Positions 25,401 to 34,012 of a stretch of DNA of 64,000 bases are shown one piece after another. The stretch is from NCBI RefSeq assembly GCF_000403135.1, contig NZ_AQPN01000141.1:78452-142451 (forward strand), read 5' to 3'. Under the pieces are notes generated by a model. It had not been told where the DNA came from, ran no database searches, and saw only the letters and a program-made list of their open reading frames with translations. This DNA comes from Arcticibacter svalbardensis MN12-7 (GTDB lineage: Bacteria > Bacteroidota > Bacteroidia > Sphingobacteriales > Sphingobacteriaceae). The stretch's first letter is position 1, and the number at the start of each line of letters is the position of its first letter. The translations under genes and the position numbers were made by a program.

Positions 25401-25611
25401 TATTGAACATTTAAAAAAGAAGAAGACCATTCTTCTATTCGTTCGCGAACAAAATAAAGATGAGTATACGGCTACTATGTCTTATGTTTTCCTGGGTAAA
25501 GCAGATTTTATAAATTCTACAGGAGCAAGACCAATGAATATAGAATGGAGGTTAAAAGAGGCAATGCCAGCTTATATCTGGAAAGAGAGTGGTAAGTTAG
25601 CCGTAGGTTGA
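22465..25611 (+). CDS. PLD-like nuclease / SF2 helicase / DUF3427 fusion protein
   Basis: The protein is 1048 residues from ATG 22465; an in-frame GTG at 22441 would add eight. Residues ~120-280 form a phospholipase D-like domain with a HAKAYLF (HxK) motif near residue 224 and GSSNLS after it. The SF2 helicase core follows: Walker A AATGTGKTV near residue 348, IIDEVHHI near 443, LGLTATPER, and the C-terminal motif RQLGRGLR-like QQLGRGLR. The last ~350 residues match the DUF3427 arrangement. The three-part architecture is widespread, often as a lone gene, and is suspected in DNA processing or defence against foreign DNA, without a proven role. No methylase or other defence gene is next to it. 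Confidence 0.88.
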   Translation: MAQFELGLYEQLINQLINNKLKEIEEDQFFIKKTILDKAEAARYLSQYLAETIKFALNGLPEKDKLLQQVVLSNKIIQLLIQELPAVILSSNLLDNDGKILQAVFSKLDSPYPDFNERLKQISPYTRFSQSELFTGNNVGLSLESEIRKEILSSDEIYWLVSFIKFSGIRIFKAELEEFTNSGRKLKIITTSYMGATDVKSVEFLAGLKNTEVKISYNSEHERLHAKAYLFLRNTGFNTGYIGSSNLSRSALTTGLEWNLKVTTKEIGHIIDKFKKTFETYWLDKDFEYYKPGEDREKLNKALKIQRSKDQKGITTYFDLIPHPYQEEILSNLESERLIHHRYKNLIVAATGTGKTVISGFDYKRFKDKNARARLLYVAHRKEILEQAQETFRHILKDANFGELWVDGEEPINYEHVFVSVQTLRNRINELFLSPDFYDFIIIDEVHHIAASSYRPILDKFNSTILLGLTATPERMDGEDILKDFCNTIAAEIRLPEALNRKLLSPFQYFAVSDSVDLSKLSWKNGRYEPAELTKVYTENDRRVGEIISNCEKYLTDITEVRALGFCVSQDHAKYMAEKFTLAGLKADYLVSENSNTREEVRSRLRSKDINYLFVRDIFNEGVDIPEIDTVLFLRPTESLTIFLQQLGRGLRLASNKECLTVLDFVGNARPEYDFENKYRALIGKTHSSILTEIENEFPHLPLGCSIILEKKAQDIILRNIKGAIGFNRNQLLAKIRNFKFNTTLPLTLQNFITFNHIDINLIYKKGSWKRLCADAGVIPDFKEPNEIELTRLVKKLLQCNSFSYLSYIKELALAQFKCPCATKSQSLMLLMLHYDVWQNGGKKTEFKTLADSLFQLLKNPVMLSELNELIDYILGKIDFMEKDIQLDFPFPLKVHSRYNRDEILAAIGLHTFSTISSNREGVALNKELNVESLFITLKKSEKEYSPTTLYDDYAINEYLFHWQSQNATAPESPKGQSYIEHLKKKKTILLFVREQNKDEYTATMSYVFLGKADFINSTGARPMNIEWRLKEAMPAYIWKESGKLAVG

Positions 25612-25655
25612 TCCTATTGTTTTTCTTGTCCGATTATCTTCCATCCTATAATGAA

Positions 25656-25725
25656 TCTATAAAAAGTCCATGTTGAGTCCGTGTTTATGCATAAAAACAT
25701 GGACTCAACATGGACTTTTCATAGA
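25656..25725. repeat. Very long hairpin built of 11-base direct units
   Basis: The arms 25662-25680 and 25701-25719 pair perfectly. The stem extends inward for six more pairs (one G-T) and outward for five after a single mismatch, giving about 31 pairs in all. Each arm is itself a near-tandem repeat: AGTCCATGTTG then AGTCCGTGTTT on the left, and AACATGGACTC then AACATGGACTT on the right. It lies 44 bases after the helicase stop and probably terminates that transcript. Confidence 0.75.
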
Positions 25726-25878
25726 CTATTTACAGATACATGAAGTAAAAGATAGCATTTAGGTTCCTGCAGATCCTTTATGCAATTGCCGACAATGTGC
25801 ATCACCTCATGTAACTACATCAACGTCTCCAGGATGCTTCTTAAACCATTCCGGATTAAAGCGCACGATATCACCCGC
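25719..25878 (-). pseudogene. Decayed small gene remnant
   Basis: On the minus strand, one frame reads GDIVRFNPEWFKKHPGDVDVV and then stops. After a one-base shift the reading continues as HEVMHIVGNCIKDLQEPKCYLLL to a stop at 25719. Both parts look like natural protein sequence, so this is best explained as a short gene with one frameshift and a lost N-terminus. An in-frame stop and a perfect 14-bp hairpin lie just before the first part. I do not recognise the family. An intact, very short peptide or chance are the alternatives. Confidence 0.35.
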
Positions 25879-25909
25879 TTAATAAATCGTTGTAGCAACG
25901 ATTTATTAA
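25879..25909. repeat. Perfect 14-bp inverted repeat with 3-base loop
   Basis: TTAATAAATCGTTG at 25879-25892 pairs with CAACGATTTATTAA at 25896-25909. No T tract follows on either strand. It abuts the broken N-terminus of the decayed gene, as if it were an insertion boundary or small palindromic element. Confidence 0.6.
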
Positions 25910-26602
25910 TAGCTGTTTGAAAGTTTGTTGATGGTCTGATATTTTGCATATAGTTTTTGCCAATTTCTTTTAATAAAGTATTCTACAGGCCTTTTTTTAT
26001 AAAAATTACAAGTATTTTAATTTAGCGGATAATTTTGATTTACATATTGAAAGTGGTATAAAAATTATCACGTTTGTGCAGTTTAATTGGATTTAAAAAT
26101 GCATGGGTCTGATCTGTATATTTTATCGATTAAGAACTTGGTTTAGGTTCATTTTTGTACTGATATATACTAGAAGTGCGGAATGTTCCGCTTTTTAACG
26201 GTTCTGTTTGTCCATATAGACTTTATGACTTTCCAGTTTTATCCTGTTTTCTCTAAATTTTGGTTCAATAATAGTCAATTCACCACAACAAATTTCCCAC
26301 AATTACACGCTACAATATCCACAAGTCAAAATGAGTAATTAGTGTTGGTTTTAGTCTTTACCTTTAAAAAACATTATTACACGTATTTATATCATAATCA
26401 CTTTATTTAATAGTATCTGATAATTTTTATTCTCTAAACTGAAAAACAGTTGCTGTAAGCGAAGTGGCGAAGCTTTATACAAGTGTTTATGATTATCACC
26501 GGGTTAGCGAATAAATTTTAATTAGAAGGGATTAAATGTGTAAAAAAAATGAGGTAATAATGGAAATATTAATTAATTCAATCACATACATAACGTAGTC
26601 CT
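25910..26602. other. 693-base gene-free region, probable long leader of the exopolysaccharide operon
   Basis: No intact gene of normal size is seen. An exact -7 box, TAATTTTG, lies at 26030-26037, which would give the export gene a leader of over 550 bases. A G+C-rich hairpin with a T tract (26178-26196) lies inside it. A 20-codon frame (26536-26598) ends four bases before the ATG of the export gene but may be chance. A long leader with a terminator-like hairpin is what a UpxY-type antiterminator would act on. Confidence 0.4.
26178..26196 (+). terminator. Hairpin with T tract in the exopolysaccharide leader
   Basis: GCGGAA (26178-26183) pairs with TTCCGC (26186-26191) and is followed by five T residues. 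With a four-base loop the stem has five pairs. It is a good small intrinsic terminator located about 400 bases before the export gene. Confidence 0.5.
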
Positions 26603-27331
26603 ATGAGTAAATTTTTCATTTTTCAGGCATTTCTTTTAATTGTACTCTTCTCCTCCTGTAATTCATATAAAAAGATTCCCTACTTCCAGAATTTGAACCG
26701 ATCGGGAACTTTACAGGAGAACGTGGAGAATTTTTCTCCGCTTACTATTCAGTCTGAGGACATTTTGGGCATAAATGTGACCAGCTTAAATCCTGGAGCA
26801 TGGCAGGATTCAACTAATAAAGCGGAGTACCTCGTCAACCAGGATGGTGAAATTCAACTCCCGCTTATTGGTGCAATAAAAGTATCCGGATTAACCGCTA
26901 CTGTTGCTCAAAAGCAGATTCAGGCAAAATTGTTAGCGTTTTTAAAAATGCCAAGTGTCAATGTCAGGATCATCAATTTTAAAGTTTCTGTATTAGGAGA
27001 TGTGGCGCATCCAGACGTTTTTAAGGTTTCAAATACCAGGATTACGCTTTTAGAGGCATTAAGTCTGGCTGGCGACTTAAATATAACGGCCAAACGTACT
27101 GATGTTCTACTGATTAGGGAAGTGAATGGCAAAAGGGAGTATCAAAACATCGATTTGACTTCTGCAAGTACATTTAAGTCCTCCTCTTATTATCTTAAAA
27201 ACAATGATGTAATCTATGTACAGCCTGATAAAACAAAGTATGCTTCAGTTGACAATAGCTATAGGACAGTAAGCATTTTACTCTCGGCACTTTCAGTAGT
27301 TGCCATTGTAGTTACCAGCATTTTAAACTAA
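26603..27331 (+). CDS. Wza-type polysaccharide export lipoprotein
   Basis: This 242-residue protein is the outer-membrane export component of the exopolysaccharide machine. A lipoprotein signal ends in LFSSC near residue 19. The poly_export domain spans about residues 45-120 (LTIQSEDILGINV, then YLVNQDGEIQLPLIGAIKVSGLT), followed by an SLBB domain (FKVSVLGDVAHPDVFKV). A hydrophobic C-terminal stretch (VSILLSALSVVAIVVTSIL) could be a membrane helix. It opens the operon and lies six bases before the co-polymerase gene. Confidence 0.92.
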   Translation: MSKFFIFQAFLLIVLFSSCNSYKKIPYFQNLNRSGTLQENVENFSPLTIQSEDILGINVTSLNPGAWQDSTNKAEYLVNQDGEIQLPLIGAIKVSGLTATVAQKQIQAKLLAFLKMPSVNVRIINFKVSVLGDVAHPDVFKVSNTRITLLEALSLAGDLNITAKRTDVLLIREVNGKREYQNIDLTSASTFKSSSYYLKNNDVIYVQPDKTKYASVDNSYRTVSILLSALSVVAIVVTSILN

Positions 27332-27337
27332 TTATCT

Positions 27338-29695
27338 ATGAAATACAAACAGCTTCCTTACACATCTTTTGGCGACAATAACGTAGAAAACCCGAATAAA
27401 GTGGTCAGAGAGTCATTAAATAAATACCTGTACCATTGGCCGCTTTTCTTTTTGAGTATATTGATTTGCGTATCAGCCGCTATTCTTTACATAAAAAATG
27501 ATATACCTGTCTATAGTATTCAGGCTAAGTTATCCATTAAAGACGACCAAAAATCATCTTCCACAGCTAAAGCTGCTCTTCAGGAACTTGATATCTTAAA
27601 GTCGCCAAAAATTATAGAAAATGAGGTTGCTATTATTAAGTCGCGTCCACTAATGGAGCAAGTGGTGAACCAATTGCATCTTTGGGTGAACTATAAAACA
27701 CGTATTAATTACTCTTACAGAGATTTATATGAGGAATCACCGGTTCAATTTGAATTACTAACACCTGTAAAAAAGATTAAGACCAGAACCTTTGACATCA
27801 CAATTAAAGACGCGAGCAACTTTATTTTAAAAAATGAAGATGGCAGTAGTGTGAGTTACGCATTTAATACGCCATTAAAGAATGAATTGGGAACATGGAT
27901 ATTGAAACCTACTGCTGAGATTGAGAAATATATAGGAAAAGAAGTACAAATTAATATAGAAAAGCCGGAAAAAGTTGTTACCGCCTATCAGCAACTTATT
28001 ACCGTTACTTTAGATAAAACGGCTCCTATAGTTGGATTACAAATGAGTGATGAGGTGCCTGAGCGTGGTTTAGCCATACTGAATGCATTGATAAGTGCGT
28101 ACCAGGTTTCGAATATTAAAGACAAAAATAAGGAAACGCAAAGTACTTTAAAATTCATCGATAACCGGCTTGCTTCTCTTACCGGAGAGTTAACGGATGT
28201 AGAGAAAGACGTTGAAAATTATAAGAGCAGTATCGGGTTAACGGATATCTCATCGCAATCGCAGCTTTATTTAGATAACGTGCAAACAAATGAGAGCAAA
28301 TTAAACGAGGTTAATATTCAGCTAAATGTAATCAACGGCATTGAAAGGTATGTGAATTCTTCTAACTCCAGTACGGCACCGGCAACGCTGGGAATTGCAG
28401 ATCCAGGATTAGTGAGTCTGGTTGAACAATTAACCCGTCTTCAGTTGCAACGAAATAGATTGTTGGCAACCACTCCTGAAGAGAATCCCATATTTGCGCC
28501 TATCAATAGCCAGATCCATAGTACAAAAGAGGCAATTAAGAGTAAAGTTGATGGGATTAAATCGTCATACTTAACGACCAGAAAACAATTGCAATCTTTC
28601 AATTCGGGTATTGAGTCGTCTATAAAACATATACCGGGACAGGAAAGACAGTACGTCAGCATCAAAAGACAACAAGGGATTAAGGAAAACCTTTATGTGT
28701 ATTTATTACAAAAAAGGGAAGAAGTAGCGCTTAGCTATGCCTCCACACTAACAGATGCCCGTACGGTAGAAGAGCCTTACTATGATGAACCAAAATCGAA
28801 TAAAAAGTATCCGATAGCATTGGCTTTATTGGGTGGATTGTTGCTTCCAATAGGACTGATAGCAGGGAGGAACACGATAAAGAATGTGGTACTGACCAAA
28901 AATGAGTTAGAAATGGCAACCGGTGTTCCTGTGATCTGTGAGTTAAGCCATTCAGAAAGCAAGGCTCCTATTGTAGTTTTAAACCGTGCGTCTTATGCAA
29001 TTGGGGAACAAATGAGAGCATTAAGGACTAACCTGCTACAAGTAAACAACAGGAAAGGTAAGGCTAAAGTAACCTTATTTACTTCGAGCATAGCAGGTGA
29101 AGGCAAAAGTTTTGTTACCAGCAACATTGGTGCTTCATTAGCCGCATCAGGTAAGAAAACAATTATTTTGGAACTGGATCTGCGGAAACCTAAAATTACC
29201 GGAATCTTTAATCTGGATAATGAACAGCCAGGTTTAAGTGATTTGCTGAATGGCGAGGCTACAAAAGAAGAGGTTATTCAACCATCTGGGGTTCATCCTA
29301 ATCTTTTTGTGATGAAGTCGGGACCTATTCCATTCAATCCTTCGGAATTATTGGAAAGTACTGAAATGGAAGTCCTGCTTAATGAGCTTCGTTTTGAGTT
29401 TGATAATATTTTGATTGACAGTCCACCATTGCGCCTGGTAACAGATGCCTTGATATTGGCACCGTTATGCGATATCTGTTTGTATATGGTGCGTCACAAT
29501 TATACTTCCAAGTCGGAATTAGATTTTATTCAGGAGGTATACCGGGCAAAGAAATTGCCAAATATGCATCTGGTATTCAATGGGGTACACATGGACCAGC
29601 GATATGGCTATAGTGTTGATTATGGATATTTCGCTGATAGCGATAAACCGTCAATTGTTTCTAGTTTATTTAAGAATTTCGGTACACGGTTTTAA
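27338..29695 (+). CDS. Polysaccharide co-polymerase with BY-type tyrosine kinase (Wzc-like)
   Basis: This 785-residue inner-membrane protein controls chain length and export together with Wza and Wzy. A Wzz domain and first membrane helix lie at residues 25-55 (FFLSILICVSAAILYI). A long periplasmic coiled-coil region follows, with a GNVR-like segment and the second membrane helix near 490-510. The cytoplasmic kinase has Walker A (AGEGKS, ~585), Walker A' (ILELDLRKP, ~610) and Walker B (ILIDSPP, ~690). A tyrosine-rich tail (RYGYSVDYGYF) is the autophosphorylation site. It is fused in one chain, as in Gram-negative bacteria. Confidence 0.94.
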   Translation: MKYKQLPYTSFGDNNVENPNKVVRESLNKYLYHWPLFFLSILICVSAAILYIKNDIPVYSIQAKLSIKDDQKSSSTAKAALQELDILKSPKIIENEVAIIKSRPLMEQVVNQLHLWVNYKTRINYSYRDLYEESPVQFELLTPVKKIKTRTFDITIKDASNFILKNEDGSSVSYAFNTPLKNELGTWILKPTAEIEKYIGKEVQINIEKPEKVVTAYQQLITVTLDKTAPIVGLQMSDEVPERGLAILNALISAYQVSNIKDKNKETQSTLKFIDNRLASLTGELTDVEKDVENYKSSIGLTDISSQSQLYLDNVQTNESKLNEVNIQLNVINGIERYVNSSNSSTAPATLGIADPGLVSLVEQLTRLQLQRNRLLATTPEENPIFAPINSQIHSTKEAIKSKVDGIKSSYLTTRKQLQSFNSGIESSIKHIPGQERQYVSIKRQQGIKENLYVYLLQKREEVALSYASTLTDARTVEEPYYDEPKSNKKYPIALALLGGLLLPIGLIAGRNTIKNVVLTKNELEMATGVPVICELSHSESKAPIVVLNRASYAIGEQMRALRTNLLQVNNRKGKAKVTLFTSSIAGEGKSFVTSNIGASLAASGKKTIILELDLRKPKITGIFNLDNEQPGLSDLLNGEATKEEVIQPSGVHPNLFVMKSGPIPFNPSELLESTEMEVLLNELRFEFDNILIDSPPLRLVTDALILAPLCDICLYMVRHNYTSKSELDFIQEVYRAKKLPNMHLVFNGVHMDQRYGYSVDYGYFADSDKPSIVSSLFKNFGTRF

Positions 29696-29711
29696 ATGAT
29701 TTTTTAATTTT

Positions 29712-30722
29712 ATGGTTGCAAATACTAAAATTATTGTCCTCACTCCTGTTAAAAATGAAGATTGGATTCTGGAGCAGTTTCTTGAAGTCACGAGTCTGTT
29801 TGCTGATTGTATCATTATTGCTGATCAACAATCAACAGATAACAGTAGGTCTATTTGTTCCAAATTTCCAAAAGTTCATTTAATAAATAATAATAATGAT
29901 GGTTTTTGCGAAGACGAGAGGCAGATTTTATTAATTGAAACGGCAAGAAAGTTATTTCCACAGGAAAAGAGAATTCTACTTGGTTTAGATGCAGATGAAT
30001 TGATTTCTGCCGATAGTATGCTTTATCAACAAACCTGGGCTACGATAAGGGAATTGGACCCAGGGACTTCGTTGTATTTTGAAAGGTCAGATCTACTAAA
30101 TGATAAAAAAAAATGCATAAGAGGCAATAGTCACGAATTGTATTATCCTATTGGTTATGTAGATGATGGCATTAGTCATAAGCCTACAAAGATACATTCC
30201 AGACGTGTACCTGATAACCCAGCTGGTAAGGATAAATATATTGATGATATTAAAATTATGCATTTTATATTTTCCCGAATGAAGGTGAGTTATTCGAAAA
30301 TGAGATATTACTCGGTGCTGGAAAACGTAAAAAAGACTAGTGGTTTTTATATCAGGAGATATGCTTATAACCCAACTAAGTTGAATTTTAATATCAATCG
30401 AATTGAAAATACTCCACAAGAATGGTTAGCGGGCTGGGAAAATAGAAATATCAATTTGAAAGTATTTAAGGAACCTAAATTTTCATATCAGGATTTTGAA
30501 GTACTCAAGTATTTTAAGGAGTATGGGTATAGTAAATTTCATGTAGACAATATATGGGATTTTGATTGGGAGGCTTGTTGGCATGCAGCTAATAAAAGCG
30601 GGAATGAAGTGCCAGATCTGCCTATTGCAAAACCAAATAAAATAGTTATCGCTTTTTTAAAGCTCGTTGATAGCATGTATATATTGAGCAGAAGACTCAG
30701 GTTTCTTCAAAGCAATTATTAA
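29712..30722 (+). CDS. Family 2-like glycosyltransferase
   Basis: This 336-residue protein has a GT-A fold: IIVLTPVKNEDWILEQFL at residues 7-24, IIADQQSTDNS near 37, and GLDADELIS near 95 as the metal-binding DxD region. It lacks membrane segments and the usual C-terminal WQxxRR motif, so it is likely a non-processive transferase. It follows the co-polymerase gene by 16 bases and precedes the flippase by 8. Donor and acceptor are not predictable. Confidence 0.8.
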   Translation: MVANTKIIVLTPVKNEDWILEQFLEVTSLFADCIIIADQQSTDNSRSICSKFPKVHLINNNNDGFCEDERQILLIETARKLFPQEKRILLGLDADELISADSMLYQQTWATIRELDPGTSLYFERSDLLNDKKKCIRGNSHELYYPIGYVDDGISHKPTKIHSRRVPDNPAGKDKYIDDIKIMHFIFSRMKVSYSKMRYYSVLENVKKTSGFYIRRYAYNPTKLNFNINRIENTPQEWLAGWENRNINLKVFKEPKFSYQDFEVLKYFKEYGYSKFHVDNIWDFDWEACWHAANKSGNEVPDLPIAKPNKIVIAFLKLVDSMYILSRRLRFLQSNY

Positions 30723-30730
30723 TAATTCTT

Positions 30731-32278
30731 ATGTCTGTATCATCAAGATTAATATCTGGGACTGCTGCTGCATGGGTGCAAATAGGTATAAATCTGTTGA
30801 CCCAACTAGCACTTGTACCTATATATCTTACTTATTGGAGGGTTGAAACGTATGGCCTATGGCTTGCTATCTTATCTTTTGCTTCTATCCTTAACTCATT
30901 AGATTTAGGCTTTCAGGAATATTTAGCGTATGAGTTTTTGAAGATTGGAAAGGAAAATCTTTCGAAAATAAGTAATTATTTGTGTTCAAGTATCCTCATT
31001 GGTGTTTTATTGGGCATCATACAGATTATTATAGTGACGGGAGTTATTTATTGGGGAGTATTACCTCATCTTTTGGGCGAAAGTCTAATAGGGATAGGAA
31101 ATACGAATACGATACATGAGGCAGGAATTGTTCTTCTATTACAAGGTGGAGCATGGCTTGTTTGCGGTAGTATTGGAGGATTATTGACTCGCGTATTATC
31201 TACTTTCGGATACTATCCAAGAATGGCTTGGTGGGGTGTTTTTGCTTCGGTGCTGATGAATATTACACCAGCTGTCGCCGTAATGAACGGAGCCGGATTA
31301 TTATTTACAGGTATAATTTTAGCCGTTGTCAGAGTATTATCCGATGCTCCGATATACGTAGATATGCTCCGTTTACTTCGGAAAGAAGGGGTTAAGATTG
31401 TGTATCCTTCTTTAACGTTGGGATGGCAAATTTTTGTTCGTTCATCAGTTATATCAGTAACCAATCTATTTGAAAACTTTCGTCAGCAGGGTGCAAGATT
31501 GTTTTTGACTCCATTTGTTGGAGCTACTGGTCTGGCCGCTTTTGCAACTATGCGAACTGGTGCAAACGTCGCCATGCAGGGATTACATACGATCACTAAT
31601 CCATTAATGCCTGATCTAATGCGGTTTTTGCACCAAAGGGATCAAGTGCGTAGTAATATTGCCTTTAGTACAGTATGGGTAGTAGCTATTGCACTTATGG
31701 CTCCTGCATTGATAGTTCTACAAGCTGTTTTTGAACCTCTTTACAGAGCGTGGACACGTGGTCAGATTCCTTTTAATCACTGGCTTTTCGCTCTTCTCTC
31801 TCTTGGGGTGTTGGTATATGCTATAGCGCAGCCTGCAATATCAGTTGTAAGGGGTAATAATTTACTTAAGCAACAAATTACTATTTCTTCGTTAACAGCC
31901 GCAGTTGTCATTCTGGGTATAGTCATTTTAGTGCCTTTATTAGGAATCGTCGGAGCTGGAATGGCCATACTTCTGGCTGAGATTATAGCTTGTGTTGCAT
32001 ACAGTATTGTTGCGAAACAATGGTTATCCCTACATGAGCTGATATGGCCTCAAAGATCATTTAACATAGCACTCATTTCGGTATGGATTACGGCAATTTC
32101 CATGGGTGGTATGATTGGGTTGCCTCAGTACAAATGGATTATTGTATGCGTTTCTATGCTGGCTTTGTTTTGGAACTTCTGGAAGTACTGGCATACTTTG
32201 CCTGTACTGGCTACTCAACATGCCATGCGCTTAGTAATTAATTTGCCAGGAGTTAAATTTCTTTTTTCGAATAATTGA
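30731..32278 (+). CDS. Wzx-type oligosaccharide flippase
   Basis: The 515-residue protein has about 12-14 hydrophobic segments and opens with SSRLISGTAAAWVQIGINLLTQLALVPIYLTYW, the start of the MOP/PST exporter fold. It would flip the undecaprenyl-linked repeat unit across the inner membrane. Position between transferase and probable polymerase genes supports this. No other Wzx-like gene is present in the window. Confidence 0.88.
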   Translation: MSVSSRLISGTAAAWVQIGINLLTQLALVPIYLTYWRVETYGLWLAILSFASILNSLDLGFQEYLAYEFLKIGKENLSKISNYLCSSILIGVLLGIIQIIIVTGVIYWGVLPHLLGESLIGIGNTNTIHEAGIVLLLQGGAWLVCGSIGGLLTRVLSTFGYYPRMAWWGVFASVLMNITPAVAVMNGAGLLFTGIILAVVRVLSDAPIYVDMLRLLRKEGVKIVYPSLTLGWQIFVRSSVISVTNLFENFRQQGARLFLTPFVGATGLAAFATMRTGANVAMQGLHTITNPLMPDLMRFLHQRDQVRSNIAFSTVWVVAIALMAPALIVLQAVFEPLYRAWTRGQIPFNHWLFALLSLGVLVYAIAQPAISVVRGNNLLKQQITISSLTAAVVILGIVILVPLLGIVGAGMAILLAEIIACVAYSIVAKQWLSLHELIWPQRSFNIALISVWITAISMGGMIGLPQYKWIIVCVSMLALFWNFWKYWHTLPVLATQHAMRLVINLPGVKFLFSNN

Positions 32279-32327
32279 GGCTTAATCTCACTTTGGAAAC
32301 AATATTTACCTGATAATAGTAAAAATT

Positions 32328-33992
32328 ATGAATAATGTGATTGATCGGGTTGTCGCTCGGAGATTAAGGACAGAAAGGAGAAGGGCTGAAATAAAGGTTG
32401 CCGAAAAGAACACATTCGTCATAAAGCTTGTAAAATGGTCATGGGTAGTCCTTCTGGTTGCTGCTTTTTTACAAGCACTTATTTTTTCTACATATGCGAA
32501 TTTTATTGCTATTGCTTGTGTATTAACTGCCTGGACAATTACTTCTAAAGTGTTCTTACAGCGTGATGCATTGAAAAACTATCCTTTATCTTCTTTTTTA
32601 GTGATTGGTTTCACATCTACACAGTTTTATTTTCCATTACTTTTTACTCTTTTAGAAGGGAAGCCTGTTGTGTATAATTTAGAACTCCCTTTGCAAGTAT
32701 TTTTTCATTCGACAGCAGCGCTTGTTGTATTAGTAACTGCTCATTATGTTTATCGTTTATTACCAGTAAACACCTATAGAGGGAATAATTCGCTATTAAG
32801 CAGGGCAGGCTTTTTTCAGCCTCCAAGCGAATCGCAGTTGTGGACCATGGCCGCTATAGGATTGGCCGCAAATATTTACGTTTACCTTTTTTCGCCAACT
32901 ACAGCTACAGAAGTGTCTGGTAATGTATTTGATAAGGCAGTCTTTGCTCTACTGCCGTTTGCTTACGCACCTTACTTTATTCCATTTGCTTCTTTGTTTG
33001 GAAGTAAGAAAGCGTTAACAAAAAACATAGTCACTTTCTTGGTAGTCTACTCAATCATGCTTCTTATCATTGGCATGGCACGTAATACTCGGGGTGCCTT
33101 TATGGTAGGCTTTACTGCAGTTGGATTATCTTATTTGCTTGGCTTGCTTAATGGAGTATTTAAAACACCTGTGATCTCTTATAAAATTATACTTCTTGCA
33201 GGATTTGGATTATGGCTACTTACAGGTCCCTTGGCAGATTTAGGTACTGCTATGGTGATTGTCAGATCACAACGGGCAGACCTCTCCAAGGCAGAACTAG
33301 TTGACATGACTCTGGATGCCTTTAGCGACAAGAAAGCTATTTCGTTGCGTAGGTTAAATGATAACGAAGCACAGGGTGACTGGGATGAAAGATACCTGGA
33401 TAATATATTTACTGCTCGTTTCGCGAATATTAAGTTTAATGATGCCAGTTTGGTTCAAGCCAATAAAATTGGTAGCAATAATCCAGCAATGAGAAAATTT
33501 TCTATCGACTACTTATGGGGCGCTCTTCCATCTCCAGTGTTAAAGGTGCTTCACCCATCCCTAAATAAGGATAATATTTATTCACTTTCATTTGGTGATT
33601 ATATATATAGTTTGGCTGGTGCCGGAACAGTTGTTTATGGAGGCTTTAGGTCAGGACATTTTGCCGGTACAGGAATGGCTGCCTTTGGATTGTGGTATTT
33701 ATTGATATTAGGTATAGGTATAATCCCTATCTACCTGCTCTTTGATAAACTGGTTTTTGTAAGAAATGATTACGGGCAATCTTCGTCAAGTCTTCAGCAT
33801 CCTAAACTTTGTTTCAGTGTTTGTGGCTTATTAGTGCTTACTTCTATATTCCAATTTCTTCCAACTGAAAGTGTTATTGGATTAGGAACCTTTCTTTTAC
33901 GAGGCTGGTTTCAAATGGTCCTACTTTATTTTGTCATCTATCATTTTACACGTTTGTTGTGTAAATATGTGCCTGCATTATTGTCCAGTTAA
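32328..33992 (+). CDS. Probable Wzy-type polysaccharide polymerase
   Basis: This 554-residue membrane protein has about 10-12 hydrophobic segments, a basic N-terminus (RVVARRLRTERRRAEIKV) and a large hydrophilic loop at about residues 310-400. That topology is typical of O-antigen or exopolysaccharide polymerases, whose sequences diverge too much to identify by motif. Since the operon has a flippase and co-polymerase but no other polymerase candidate, I infer Wzy. An unrelated membrane protein remains possible. Confidence 0.7.
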   Translation: MNNVIDRVVARRLRTERRRAEIKVAEKNTFVIKLVKWSWVVLLVAAFLQALIFSTYANFIAIACVLTAWTITSKVFLQRDALKNYPLSSFLVIGFTSTQFYFPLLFTLLEGKPVVYNLELPLQVFFHSTAALVVLVTAHYVYRLLPVNTYRGNNSLLSRAGFFQPPSESQLWTMAAIGLAANIYVYLFSPTTATEVSGNVFDKAVFALLPFAYAPYFIPFASLFGSKKALTKNIVTFLVVYSIMLLIIGMARNTRGAFMVGFTAVGLSYLLGLLNGVFKTPVISYKIILLAGFGLWLLTGPLADLGTAMVIVRSQRADLSKAELVDMTLDAFSDKKAISLRRLNDNEAQGDWDERYLDNIFTARFANIKFNDASLVQANKIGSNNPAMRKFSIDYLWGALPSPVLKVLHPSLNKDNIYSLSFGDYIYSLAGAGTVVYGGFRSGHFAGTGMAAFGLWYLLILGIGIIPIYLLFDKLVFVRNDYGQSSSSLQHPKLCFSVCGLLVLTSIFQFLPTESVIGLGTFLLRGWFQMVLLYFVIYHFTRLLCKYVPALLSS

Positions 33993-34012
33993 AATCTATA
34001 GAAAATATAAAT

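Noticed and set aside
25656..25909. Insertion-sequence ends
   Set aside because: The hairpins lack a transposase between them and no matching target duplication was found, so they are listed as repeats only.
26536..26598. 20-codon frame ending four bases before the export lipoprotein gene
   Set aside because: The spacing hints at coupling, but length and composition are compatible with chance; kept only as a remark on the leader.
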